A stretch of 64,000 nucleotides of DNA from Casuarius casuarius. Taxonomy: Eukaryota > Chordata > Aves > Casuariiformes > Casuariidae. Within the stretch, counting starts at the first letter, position 1. Each line of letters opens with the position of its first letter. The notes under the pieces were generated by a model. The model ran no database searches. It was not told the origin of the DNA and saw only the letters and a list, made by a program, of their open reading frames with translations. Below are positions 12,851-24,870 of the stretch, one piece after another. The stretch is taken from positions 284,583 to 348,582 of the forward strand of contig PTFA01000193.1 in assembly GCA_003342895.1 (NCBI GenBank), written 5' to 3'. The translations under genes were made by a program, and so were the position numbers.

Positions 12851-13778
12851 GAAATAGCTGGGAGCAGAGGAGTGACTCCCGGGCAGGGATCTGGCCAGGC
12901 TGTGGCTGTGAATTTCTGGGGCAAGAAAAAGGGTTGTGAGCAGCTAATGGTGGAGAATCAGGTGCAAATCCGGCTTTTTAGGGGACAGGATGAAGTCAGG
13001 CACTAGCAGGCTCAAACACCAAGTTTTGGAGCCTGTGCCCATTCCCATGGGGATGGCTCCACCTTCGCTCAGCTGGTGCACGGAGCCTGGCAAGAAATGC
13101 CAGCAACCCCGAGAGCGTGTGTACTCGGTGCAAAGATGGTGAGCTGGGCCGGGTACAGGCTGCCGTGCAGACTCGGTCCCGGCAACTTCCAAACTATTGG
13201 ACGCAGTAAGCAGTGCTGGAGGGCTCACAGGTGATTCTGAGCAAGGGTGCCCACTCCTGCACACCATTTGCCATTTCTAAGCCCTTTAATACCATCTGAC
13301 AAGGCCTTCTCCATAACCCAGGCCGGAGAGTGCTGCCTGGGCATGGCGGCCTGCACTGGGAGCTCATGTGTTAAAAAAAAAGATNCCCTAGCTTGATTTA
13401 AAGACTTCAGGGACTGAGGGACCCATCATGGCCNCGGGCAGGCTCTTCTCATCTGAATGCATCTCGTTCCTGCTCCCGCTGTGACCCCTGTTCTGTCTTT
13501 GTCTGCCAGATTAAAAAGGCCTTTATTAGCAATCCCTCCACAGAGGAATTTGTATGCCCATGGAGCCACCTCTTCACCTTCCTTTGTTAGACTAAATGAC
13601 TTGAACTTTTGTTTCGGGAGAAGGCAGCTTGCCAAGGCTCCGGGCCGCCCTTGCAGCTCTTCTTTGAACCCTTTGCAGTTCAGCAGCAGCCTTGCCTTTG
13701 CGCGGGAGGAAGGTCAGCGGTCGGATGGTCGGGGTCTGGAGGAGTATGCCCTGTCCTAGCCCAGTGCGAGTCTCTTAG

Positions 13779-13780
<2 letters not shown>

Positions 13781-13811
<31 letters not shown>
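13781..13811. repeat. (TA)15 microsatellite
   Basis: Fifteen perfect TA dinucleotides are followed by TGTGTG, a typical length-polymorphic dinucleotide repeat. It lies about 4 kb beyond the likely end of ASIC2. Confidence 0.97.
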
Positions 13812-13816
<5 letters not shown>

Positions 13817-16800
13817 CTATATTGAGCCTACTAAGACCAGACTGTGCTCGTTGCCTTTTGGCACCCGCACTGCAAACACACAGCGGATAGAGGTGGACAC
13901 TGAGTTACTGGTGTTGCCTTCAAATCCCAGGTGTCCAGGTTACCAGCTCTGCCCTCAGCGATAGATGCAACAGCCAAATTTTAGCACACTTAAGGTCGGT
14001 GGTGANGATGACCCTGCCTGCCTGCTTTGGGCCAGAACGGAGTCCTCCCCGCTGGCTCCACAGGGCTGGCACCGATGCAGGCAGCATCACTGCGCCCCGG
14101 GCTTGCTGCGTTTCAGCTCCTCCAGCTCTCCCTTCCTCCACCACCATCTCCTCTCCCCAATTACAGGCTCTCGAGGCAGGNGAGGGCAGGCAGCTAATGC
14201 TAAGAGGGCTCTTGAATCAGTGCCGGTGCTAAGAGCCTGTCTGAGAGCCTAGCAGACAGCTCCAATCGGCGTCATGTCTCCTGGCCCGGTGGGCACGCTG
14301 GGAACCTTCCAGCCGAAAGTTTGCTGGGAGCTGGTCAGCGTGCAGCTGGGCTCCTGCGGGGAAGCAGAGGGCCAAAACCTGCCAGGTCCGGGGCGGTGCC
14401 GTGTAGAGGCTGCCGCGGATGCACAGATGCAGTTGGGCCCATCGGCATCACTGGTGGATAAACCTCAGCCTTGGCCCGGGGCAGATCCCATNGTGGGGGC
14501 AGCGGTGGGAATGGGGGAGGACTTCTGGGCAAGCATGACCCCACCAGCGTTAAAGCTGCTAAACCCAGTGCAAGTGCCCCAGCATGACCCACCTTGGCCA
14601 CTTACGGGCTTTCCCAGAAGGGATGGAAGAAGTCATGGCTAAAAGGCTTGTTCAGCTTCTTCCCGTCTGCTGCCCTCCAGCTCAAACAGCCAGGCAAGAA
14701 GAGCTCCAGAGGACGTGAGGCAGACCGCTAAAGGGCGGGGGTGTGTGTGTGGGGGGTGCCTTGCTTTCCTCCTCCACACCTGGAGGGGCTGGTGCCCCCA
14801 GGATGGCACAAAAGGCAGCTAAGAGCTTTGCAAGCCTCTGGTGCTCCTGGTTTCTGGGTTGGCTTGCTCTCAGCGTGAGGTCCTTCAACCTACCACCATG
14901 TTGCTGCTGTTGTCTGAGCCGTGTCTAGGCAATGTAGTGTTTGGTGGTGATCCCTCAGGTGCCTGTATGTTTTTTGGGGGGGTGGAGATACAGGCTTGAT
15001 ACTTAGACACGTTTTAGTAAAGGACTGCCCCAGGGATTTAGTGAAGCAGCCCACATGCTGAGGTGTCTAAATACTGCCAGGTCCAGTGGAAGCTCCTCCA
15101 GGACTAGCTATGAGATGGTACCAGCTCATCTGCTAGGGACTGACATTGCCGCAGTGTCTCAGCCCTCTCCCCCCATCCCCTCTGGATACCCACGTGCCTT
15201 CTGTGACTTCCCTGTGCATTTGGGGGCTGGAGCCTANGAAGTCCCGAGTTCCTGCTTGGACTCAAACCCAGCCGTTAGTGAGCNTAAGGGCTAGAAAGAC
15301 CAGCTTGCACAAGGAGCCCAGCCTTCGTTTCAGGGGCACTGCTGAGAGCCCGGAGATGCTGCAGTGAGGCCCCTGGAGCCAGGTCTGGCACAAATTCCCT
15401 CCAGCAGTCCAGAAGGTGACCACAGGGCACCAGCTGGCACAGGGCACTGGCAACGGGAGATGGAGCTTGCTGGCTCCGCAGCCTTACAGCCAGGCTGGTG
15501 ATGTGCGCTTGTTACCAGCTGCTGGCTGTTGGGCCTCCCACGTGTGCTGAACATGTGGCCTGAGTCAAGGTCCAAGGTGATAATGAAAGCTGATAACACA
15601 AAACGAGCTCTTCAGCAAGTCCCTTCGAGGCCGTGCTCTTCAGGAGCAATCAGTGATGCTGCCCCCGGGCCAGCTTGCCTGTTCAAGTGATTTTTTTCCT
15701 CCATAGCTGGTATTAGCAAAACTCTTCAGAGCACCTCTGGGCACCTCCGTTGCGTCCCAGCTCATCAAGTGGCAGCTTCAGCAAAGACTTCCAATGACTC
15801 TTTACCAAAAACTCTTCGCAGACATTTAATAAATTGCCAAGTGGGANAATTTATACACATGGAAGTGACTCTCGGAGTCGCTGTCGCCCTTAAGGCACAC
15901 ATCCGAGTGCACATCCTCCAAGTACTTGCCTGGCAGCCTGGAGGGGATCAGACTGAAACCTGTCTGCTGCTCTCTGATGTCTGAAGGGACTGTGCTCACC
16001 TTCCTGCTTGGTGAAGGTGTTTCGGGGTGTTCAAGCCCACGAGCCAGGCACTTTGTTGGGAATTTTACTGGTTTTATTGCTCAAGGGAGAAAGGCTCTGC
16101 TCAGAGCTGGCTAAAGCAAGCGATGTCTGCTCTCCTCTGCAAAGCAGCACGCTCAGGTGCCACAAAGCTGGTTGAGATCCAGACCCACACTGTGGCTCCT
16201 GGTCTGGGCAGCCATGCTGGAGATGGAGCAAATCCCTGCTTTTGCCTGGGACTGGGAGGGATGGGTGGGTAGGGCGAGAGGGATGAGGGAAGGCCTTTCA
16301 CAGTGGGAAACACACTGGTCCCACAGAGCTGGGACAGCATGATCCTGGAGCTGTATTTTGGTGGTGTTGATGGGGCTATTTGTCCCAAGTGTCCTGCTCA
16401 GTTCCTCACCTTGGGTGCCTTGCCCTGACCAGGTTGGATAAGGCGGGGGCTGCTGCCATGGGGGACTGTGCCCTGCTGCAGCTTGGACTTTTGTCCAATA
16501 CAAGAAAGCTCTTGGTGACTTAGATGGACTAGGAGTTAGACCCANGCTGAGCGCCCTTGGCCAGTCGCTCTCTTGACATTACACTGGGGGTACCGTCTAA
16601 TCCAGACCGAGTGATGGACTGGAAGTTGCTACTCCACCTGCAATCTATCTGCACCCCAGCAGAAAGCTGGTGCGGCTGGGGGTACAGGAGGGGATCCACA
16701 TGTTTTTGGGACACTGCAGAACAGCAGTGCTCTGCCAAACCCCACTCGTTTCATATCGCCCCTGCCCTTTGGCGCAGGNGCCCTCCCCAGCCACGCTACC

Positions 16801-17249
16801 TGTCCCCAGGACCTGCCCACGCACCATGCTCTGGCCAGGAGCAGGACCTGAGCTGAAGAAAGGCATTTCTGCGCTGCAAAAGCCAGTGCAAGAACCAAGC
16901 CCAGCTCTGAGGACGGATTTGCATCTTCTCCAAGGCAGAGGGACAGACTTCAGCTTGGGTGCTCCCTCAGCCGCTCATCAGCCTCCGCCTTCAGACCCGA
17001 ACCTCCATCTATCCCAGCCTTCAGCATCCCCTGCGGGCAAATCCAGGCTGATTTCCGCTTCCCGTGGCTGGTTCGATGCCTTCCTGGGAGTCAGGGCTCT
17101 ACCAGCACCGCCGAGGAAATGGCTTTTCGCAGTCCAGCCGTGGCTCTCCCCGCTGCAGGTGGCCAGAGCCACCACGCTGTCGGCGGTCACTGGCCATTGG
17201 GGTGCCCACGAGCTAAGAGAGGTGCCAAGCCACCAGCGTGCACACACGT

Positions 17250-17251
<2 letters not shown>

Positions 17252-17286
<35 letters not shown>
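17252..17286. repeat. (AC)n microsatellite
   Basis: About 17 perfect AC dinucleotides follow an interrupted stretch (GTGCACACACGTGTAC) from about 17238. The repeat produces artificial His-Thr and Cys-Val repeats in the overlapping open frames, which are therefore not genes. Confidence 0.97.
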
Positions 17287-17287
<1 letters not shown>

Positions 17288-17439
17288 CCTACTCCCGTTT
17301 CTCCCGGCTAAGAAAACGGCAGGGTTTGGAGCTTCATGCAACTCGCTTTCTATCTTTATTGGGGTAAAACCACATCATTTTGACAAGGTACCCAGTTCTC
17401 TTGATGCTCCTGGTGCCTCATAAATGAGACTCCAAGGGG

Positions 17440-18075
17440 TGGCCACAACGCGCAAAAGCGGAGCCAGCCCGACTTCAGCGGGCGACTGAAGAGCAGAAGC
17501 AACCTGCTGAGCCCAGGGGCCACCACGGAGGAGATGGGGACTTTGCCGAGGAGGGGCTGGTGTCAACGCCAAGCGTGCTGGTGGGACGCCAGGGCGCGCG
17601 AGGAGGACGGTGAAAGAAATACGGGAGGTGAGGGGTGAGGATCGGCCCCGGGACGGCTCATCTCGGCGCCTGCCCATCACCCGGCCGAGGGGACCAGGTC
17701 TGGGGATGGGGCACGGCAGAAATGACACAGCCCGGCCATTTCCACAAGACCAGCTTTAATATCAGTCATGAGAACGAGGAGAAAGCACAGAATAAATTAA
17801 CGGAGGAAAATTAAAAAAAGAAGAAAAAAGAAAAAAAACGGAAATAAAAAACCCACCGCCCCGTGCCCACCCCGGCCCTCCCCGCTGACGACGGACTACA
17901 CAAGCTGCGTTACAGACGGAGGAGCACGACACAGCCGCCGCGGCGTGGAGCCACCGAGAGGCCCCGCTCCGGCCCGGCGGGGACCGCCGCGCTGTCCAGG
18001 GATGCTCACCTTTGGGGCCGCGAAGCTCTGCGGCGAGCCGGCCTCGCGGGGCCTGGCCGAGCTTACGAGTCATCA
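17440..18075. other. CpG-rich segment at the 3' end of ASIC2
   Basis: CpG dinucleotides are dense here, with strings such as GGGCGCGCGAGG near 17594 and CCGCCGCGGCGTGG near 17934, compared with the AT-rich 3' UTR just upstream on the minus strand. The right part falls between the proximal and distal poly(A) signals, so it may be transcribed as the end of the long 3' UTR. On the minus strand the sequence CCCCAAAG followed by GTGAGCAT (about 18002-18017) also resembles a splice donor. It may be an orphan CpG island or simply GC-rich UTR. No open frame with a recognisable product starts in it. Confidence 0.5.
17755..17760 (-). terminator. ASIC2: Candidate distal poly(A) signal (ATTAAA)
   Basis: On the minus strand, ATTAAA is followed within a few bases by GCTGGTCTTGTGG, a GU-rich downstream element of the kind used for cleavage. 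U-rich sequence lies upstream. It would give a 3' UTR of about 0.9 kb. Confidence 0.45.
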
Positions 18076-18136
18076 CAGACGGACACGAAGGACAAGAACG
18101 GAAGAAGAATCCGAGAGCTGCGACTTTGTTTGTTTC

Positions 18137-18142
18137 TTTATT
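18137..18142 (-). terminator. ASIC2: Candidate proximal poly(A) signal (AATAAA)
   Basis: The canonical AATAAA hexamer on the minus strand lies about 525 bases after the stop codon. Some 30-70 bases further on comes a pronounced U/GU-rich stretch (TTCTTCCGTTCTTGTCC and the bases after it), which fits a downstream cleavage element. This is the best single candidate for the main poly(A) site. Confidence 0.55.
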
Positions 18143-18479
18143 CTAATTCAGCCTACGACGTTAGTAATGGTGATTTCAGGGGATGGCTGGGCCCGCGAAT
18201 TCCTTCTCGGTAGTGAAAATCAGAGACTGTAAAGAGGAACAGAGCTTATAAAGACAGATAGGAATATATTGCCATAAAAAGAACTGGCATGCAAGTGCTT
18301 TATACATTTGGCAGTATATGAAATGGTGGGTTTTTTTCTTTTTCTTTTCTGGTTTGTTGGTTTTCTTTGTTTCGCACAGTTCGAAAATGAGCTGCTGCCT
18401 TCACGTCTTGAAGACAACCCCCCCCCACAGGAAAGGACAACGCAAGTGAAGTCCAAGGCGCCTCTCTGGTTTTGGCAGA

Positions 18480-18534
18480 GTATATATAATATGTATTATA
18501 TATATATATAAATATATATATATTTATTTTTTAA
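18480..18534. repeat. AU-rich low-complexity tract in the 3' UTR
   Basis: This is a long alternating A/T stretch, largely self-complementary, with an ATATTTATTT end. In the mRNA it would be an AU-rich element able to fold on itself, with an AATAAA hexamer inside it (18523-18528, minus). Such tracts can influence mRNA stability. The role here is inferred only from composition. Confidence 0.8.
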
Positions 18535-18552
18535 ATGCATAGCGGTTTTCTT

Positions 18553-18579
18553 CCTTTTTTTTTATTTTATTTTTTTTTC
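18553..18579 (-). repeat. ASIC2: A-rich tract just after the ASIC2 stop
   Basis: On the mRNA strand this is a run of about 26 A residues interrupted by single T residues and containing two overlapping AATAAA-like hexamers (18561-18566 and 18566-18571), only about 90 bases after the stop codon. It is a likely internal oligo(dT) priming site and could mimic a very short 3' UTR in cDNA data. The run continues into G residues, so it is genomic rather than a tail. Confidence 0.75.
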
Positions 18580-18665
18580 CCCCGTTGCAAACCTGAGCTC
18601 GGTCCCTGCTTTCCTGTGCAGTTTCCCTTCCTTAGGTGTTGGCACTGTGGAGCTGGCGGCCGGTG

Positions 18666-18767
18666 TCAGCAGGCGATCTCCTCCAGCGCTCCCAGGGTGG
18701 CCTGCAGCGGCACGTTCACAGTGTGGCTGATGGTTTCCGAATGGTTTGGCATGGGGTCGCAAGTGCT
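18666..18767 (-). CDS. ASIC2: ASIC2 exon 10 (terminal coding exon)
   Basis: This exon encodes the last 33 residues and the TGA stop (complement of 18666-18668). It starts STCDPMPNHSE and ends GALEEIAC. It is cytoplasmic, and the C-terminal residues of ASIC2 are known from published work to bind the PDZ domain of PICK1. The acceptor (CGCAG on the minus strand) is canonical, and the exon begins in phase 0 after exon 9. Against recalled human ASIC2, it differs at three positions (Thr to Pro after STCD, and two Thr to Ala near the end). The upstream 108-bp intron is open in the same frame, so exons 9 and 10 also read through without a stop. Confidence 0.96.
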   Translation of the reverse strand, partial: STCDPMPNHSETISHTVNVPLQATLGALEEIAC

Positions 18768-18875
18768 CTGCGGAGCGAGAGCGGGCCACAGGGTTAGCGC
18801 GGGGCCCCTCGATGCTCCCTGCCCCTCCGGGATGCTGGGAAGTTCTCCGGACCTGCTCCCCATGTTGCTCCTTAC
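18768..18875 (-). other. ASIC2: ASIC2 intron 9 (108 bp, stop-free and in frame)
   Basis: A canonical GTAAGG donor and CAG acceptor bound an intron of exactly 108 bases, that is 36 codons. The frame of exon 9 (ending HDENV) continues through it to exon 10 (starting STCDP) without a stop codon. The translated insert would be rich in Gly, Pro, Ser and Ala with no recognisable domain. Splicing is clearly the reference outcome because the exon junction reproduces the known ASIC2 tail. Retention would give a longer tail rather than a truncated protein. Confidence 0.9.
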
Positions 18876-18944
18876 CACGTTTTCGTCATGGCTCCCCTCC
18901 TCTTCCTCCTTGCCCAGTAGGTCTAACAATTTCTCCTTGATCAG
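18876..18944 (-). CDS. ASIC2: ASIC2 exon 9
   Basis: This exon of 69 bp encodes 23 residues from LIKEKLLDLLGKEEEEG to SHDENV: the start of the cytoplasmic tail directly after the second membrane helix, first basic-amphipathic, then a run of four Glu. Both ends are phase 0, so skipping the exon would keep the frame. The donor GTAAGG and acceptor CTTGCAG are canonical with a pyrimidine-rich stretch before the acceptor. Compared with recalled human ASIC2, the acidic run has Glu where human has Asp. Confidence 0.96.
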
Positions 18945-21467
18945 CTGCAAGAGAGGGAGATGTGGTGAAGCAGGGCAGGAGCAGCCGGGCACATTTCCCT
19001 GCCTACGGGGCCATCGGCAAGGCACGGAGCGTGTCAAAACTCATCTCCCCGCAGGGGAAGGAAAAAGAAAACCTCTCCCCCTCAATTTTTTAAAAATATA
19101 TTTTTGGGTATATTGAAAAATGTCAGCTGGATGAGCAGCGTCTCCCTTCAAAGCCATGTTACTGCCTTGGCAGCTGCTGCTGCCGAAAAACATATTTCAT
19201 TTTCAAGGGAAATCCTGGAAACGTTGAAAAGTGAGAGTGTTTTTCTTCAGATCTTCTACCAGGGGGAAAAAAAAAAAAGCAGCAAGCTGAAAACTTTAGT
19301 AACTGGGTCAGTTCCTAAGGAAGCAATATTGATGCTGGTAAGGGAGGTGGAAATGCTTGCCAGGGATACGGGACCGGCCACGGGCGAGCGGTCCCAAAGC
19401 ACAGCTCTGCGCTGGGATGGGACCAAAACAAAGCCTCCTTTGAGGGAATTATGAAAAAAAAAAAAATCATCTCTAGGATCAGCGTGTCATTGGACTTTGG
19501 CCAGACCCCTGGCAAAGACCTGAGATACCTCTTTGCCGGCAACCTCAGCAACTTTGCAAGTGCTTTGGTTGAAAAATGCCACACATTTTATGCAAACTGA
19601 AGCTGCCCTCCAACAATCCCCAGGGCAGATTAGACCAACTGCGTAGCGCAGGCACCGTTTAAGATGCTTTTCTCCTTCCCTCCCTCCCCAAAGCAGGTTA
19701 AACACAGGTTTNCAGGTGTCCTTGTGGATGCCCTCAGCCTCGTGCACAGCTGGATGNAGCCTTTCCAAGGAGACATGGACTGCTCTTAAGATATCCCAAA
19801 AAGAAGAAAAAAAACCCAGAAGCCCCAAAAAGAGAAAAATAAAACAGGCACTAGAAAAAATATTTGCCAAGTTCTGTAAGCAGATGTCAAACAAAAGAGA
19901 GGGGGGGGAAAAACAATCCAAACTTGGGGAGATTTCTTATTAATGTCTTATGAAAGAACCCAAAGAAAGCCCAGAATGGTCGATTTTAATGAAATATTGT
20001 ATGCATCCAGACCGAGCTATAAACTGANGAACAGGTTTTGTTTGCACTCTGGAGCTGTTATTAGCTTTATGCTTGTAATTTTCAATATATTTTATTGCGG
20101 AATAATGCCACCAAGTGTTAATAGCTGCCCAGAAGGGACTGCGACGGAGAGCGACTGTCTTACAACGTAAAACCATCAGCCCGATTTTCACAACATTTAA
20201 GAGGTTTTCAAAACGCTCCAGCGCGTTTGGCGCTGCGAGTCCTTCTGCACCCACCCGGTTCAGCTGCTCGGACACACGCCGATGCAACTGCTATGAGCTA
20301 ACCGCGACTATAGTATAGAAAAACGGTTTATTGAAACCACTAAAACGACTTTTTGTTCAGTAAGCAAAACGACATACGGCAATGCATTGGACTGTCGTAA
20401 CACCGTGCGGCACAGAAGGGGGGAGATGGACTTTGCTTGAGTCCTCTTGGGAAAAGGGGCTTGGGCAGGGCTATGGGAGCCTTGGACTAAGGATGCCCAA
20501 GAAATCNTGTATTTGGGTGCTGGAGCCCTAGAGCCATTGCATTAAAATCCTGGGATGCTGGTGAGAATTAGGAGGTGCCAAGGGACAAAGGCAAGGGACA
20601 AGTCCGTCCGGGGCACTTGCATCACTGAAATCCCGCAGTCTGAACCGGCCACGGCGCTCCTGGGGGTGGCCGCAGCGGGAGGAAGGCTGCAGGCATGAGG
20701 AAGACGCTGCTGTTTGCAGACCGTGCATGCAGCTGGGTCGCGGGAGGCCCCAGCCCGGCTCTCGGCGTGACGCTGAAGGGAGCAGACACCGGGGCACGCG
20801 GCAGCATGACCTGTGCCAGCAGAAAGCCATGGGCGAGCTAACCGGCTCCGACAGCGCATTCCACCCGGGCTCACCCAGGCGTATTTTGGCACCGCAGCAG
20901 AGCTAAAACCACCTGGGCGATGCTGGGCTGTGCACCTGGCTTGAAACATTCCTTAGGCGAAAGGGGATAAAAATATACCAGGGTCATAAGTCTGGTGGTG
21001 CAAGGCAGGAGCTCTCGCCACCAGACGGGAGGGCTGCTGGAAAGCAACGTCCCCTCCGGACAGGTTATTGCAATATTTCCCGTTAATGGGAACTTTCCCT
21101 TTTCTCTGGAGCAGCTGCCACCAGTCACAGCGGTGCTACAGGACTGCGCTCACTCCGGTCTTTGCAATTCCTAGGAAGCACCTTGCTCCCAGGCTTCTGG
21201 CAGAGCTGCAGACGGCAGACAACAGTCAAGGACACTATGTGGGTCTGGGTTGCGTTTTTCCACCCTCCGGCACAAGCAGAGCTGCTTTTCCAGCCCGACG
21301 GGCCGACTGGGACTCGCAGATTATTTAAAGGCATTTTTATGAAAAGATGGCAATGGCGCGTGGCTGCCTACGAGTAGCCGGGTGCAGACGGTGCAGCAGC
21401 ACGGGATCAAGTCTTGGGAGCACACGCTCCAGGCGAGGAACGAGAAGGAGAAGCGAGACAGTCTTAC
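18945..21467 (-). other. ASIC2: ASIC2 intron 8 (2.5 kb)
   Basis: It contains no recognised gene. The right-central part, about 19935-20220, is AT-rich unique sequence that looks like a regulatory element. Short poly(A) runs occur near 19266 and 19452. A GC-rich, CpG-containing stretch lies around 20580-20880. Open frames here are short and unrelated to known proteins. Confidence 0.9.
19935..20220. promoter_or_regulatory. Putative conserved non-coding element in intron 8
   Basis: A unique AT-rich block has motif-like words including TTTTAATGAAATATTG, TATGCAT, CTGTTATTAGC and TTTATTGCGG, and few CpG until its right end. Such texture is typical of deeply conserved enhancers. Conservation itself is not shown by this sequence alone. 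Confidence 0.25.
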
Positions 21468-21547
21468 CTCGTATATATAATCGAAGAGCTCTAGTATAGT
21501 GAGGATACTAGCACCGATAAATAGTCCCATCTGGCCTCCAATGTCAC
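21468..21547 (-). CDS. ASIC2: ASIC2 exon 8 (pore-lining second membrane segment)
   Basis: This exon of 80 bp completes a split glycine codon and encodes 26 further residues, [20 protein letters not shown] followed by FDYIYE. It is the second transmembrane helix. The Gly-Ala-Ser triplet is the selectivity filter of DEG/ENaC channels, and the acidic residues after it line the inner pore. The split Gly corresponds to Gly430 of human ASIC2a if lengths agree, the degenerin position at which bulky substitutions are reported to make the channel constitutively active. The acceptor is CCTAG and the donor GTAAGA. The exon starts in phase 1 and ends in phase 0. No residue differs from the human sequence as I recall it. 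Confidence 0.97.
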
Positions 21548-24128
<2,581 letters not shown>

Positions 24129-24282
24129 GAGATATATTTTTCTGACTTGTTGAACTTCTTCTCCAGGTACTTGGCTGAAGTCTTGCTGGGGATCTTGACC
24201 ATGGAGAGCTCTTTGTTGTACCTGGTTAGGTTACAGGGGGTCCTGCAGATACAGTAATTGCTGTCCTTTTCGGCAAGCAAAC
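24129..24282 (-). CDS. ASIC2: ASIC2 exon 6
   Basis: This exon of 154 bp encodes 50 whole residues from [20 protein letters not shown] to KSEKYI, with a split Gly at the start and a split Ser at the end. The Cys residues in YCICRTPC pair with thumb and palm cysteines in ASIC structures, and NLTR is an N-glycosylation sequon. The section [20 protein letters not shown] runs through a palm strand to the region between thumb and palm. Only one residue (Ile for Leu in the first Cys pair) differs from recalled human ASIC2. The acceptor CTCCAG and donor GTGAGT are canonical. Confidence 0.97.
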
Positions 24283-24813
24283 CTGGAGAAGGTAACAGAG
24301 TTAGATCTTATGGAGTCGCTCAGACAAACAGCAGAGGAGGAAGTAGAGGTCCCGCTGTCCAGAGAAGGGCCAAGCAGTCAGATCATGAAAGCAAAGAGCT
24401 GAAGGAAACCCAATCCCAGTTGGATAATCTCTGTCTTTACTGCACGGCTGTTTCTAGCAGGTTGGAGGGAGGCCCTTTGCTGGTGACTGGACTCTGATAC
24501 CGTCATTGGCTGGTGGGACACGCAGTGACTGTAGATAGTCATGTAGANAGTCCCATGCTAGTAATGTGCCACTCCTTCCTCATATGCTTCTGATCCTGCA
24601 ATCAGCACTGAGACCTGTGAGTCTCCTAAACCCAGACCTGGGACAAGTCCATCCCTCCCAAGCCCAGACCCAGGGTCTCAGCAAAACCCACCCCGGAGCT
24701 GCAGCTGCTCTGGATTAGCCCAGCCCTGCTGGCCAGGAGGAGGCAGGTTGCTGGAAGTCCCNCCAGCACGGGACACCCGTGGCACCCAGTGCCATGGGAC
24801 ATCTGGTACTCAC
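24283..24813 (-). other. ASIC2: ASIC2 intron 5 (531 bp)
   Basis: It is a phase 1 intron with a GTGAGT donor and CTCCAG acceptor. Its length is divisible by three, but the frame from exon 5 reaches a stop inside it. No gene or repeat was recognised. Confidence 0.93.
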
Positions 24814-24870
24814 CGAGCGCAGGCTCTGCGCACTCCTTATACTGCTCCGGAGTACAGAAAGGAGCATCCC
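24814..24870 (-). CDS. ASIC2: ASIC2 exon 5
   Basis: This exon of 57 bp encodes 18 whole residues, [18 protein letters not shown], flanked by split Gly codons on both sides. It belongs to the thumb domain, helix 5 region, and carries two conserved cysteines that form thumb disulfides in ASIC structures. Both ends are phase 1, so skipping would delete 19 residues without shifting the frame, though it would remove a disulfide pair. One difference from recalled human ASIC2 is Tyr for His before KEC. The acceptor is GTGCAG and the donor GTGAGT. Confidence 0.97.

Larger units (their letters stand above)
1..17739. other. Gene-free 3' flank of ASIC2
   Basis: I see no recognisable protein-coding exon, tRNA, rRNA or intact transposon here. 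Open frames of 60-213 codons occur on both strands, but they lack known motifs, overlap one another in several frames, and some run through microsatellites, as expected by chance in GC-rich DNA. The stretch contains short repeats (listed separately) and some AT-rich unique sequence such as 12531-12850. In mammals, as I recall, ASIC2 is followed on this side by SPACA3, TMEM98 and MYO1D. None of their exons was recognised, so the neighbour presumably lies beyond position 1. A weak splice-site-bounded frame near 705-774 is discussed as a finding. Confidence 0.6.
17740..18665 (-). other. ASIC2: ASIC2 3' UTR (probable extent)
   Basis: This is the minus-strand sequence directly after the TGA stop. 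It begins with an A-rich tract, then an AU-rich stretch with long alternating A/U, then unique moderately AT-rich sequence, and ends in CpG-rich sequence. Two plausible poly(A) signals would give UTRs of about 545 and 925 bases. No second coding frame was recognised. The left boundary is inferred from the distal ATTAAA signal and its GU-rich downstream sequence. The true end needs transcript data. Confidence 0.6.

Noticed and set aside
16670..17311. 213-codon plus-strand open frame
   Set aside because: Runs through the (AC)n microsatellite, producing a Thr-His repeat; no similarity to a known protein and contains an N.
18945..19037. Upstream extension of exon 9 into intron 8 (the frame stays open to an ATG ending at 19037)
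   Set aside because: The CTTGCAG acceptor and the known protein join place the exon boundary at 18944; the extension has no similarity to ASIC2.
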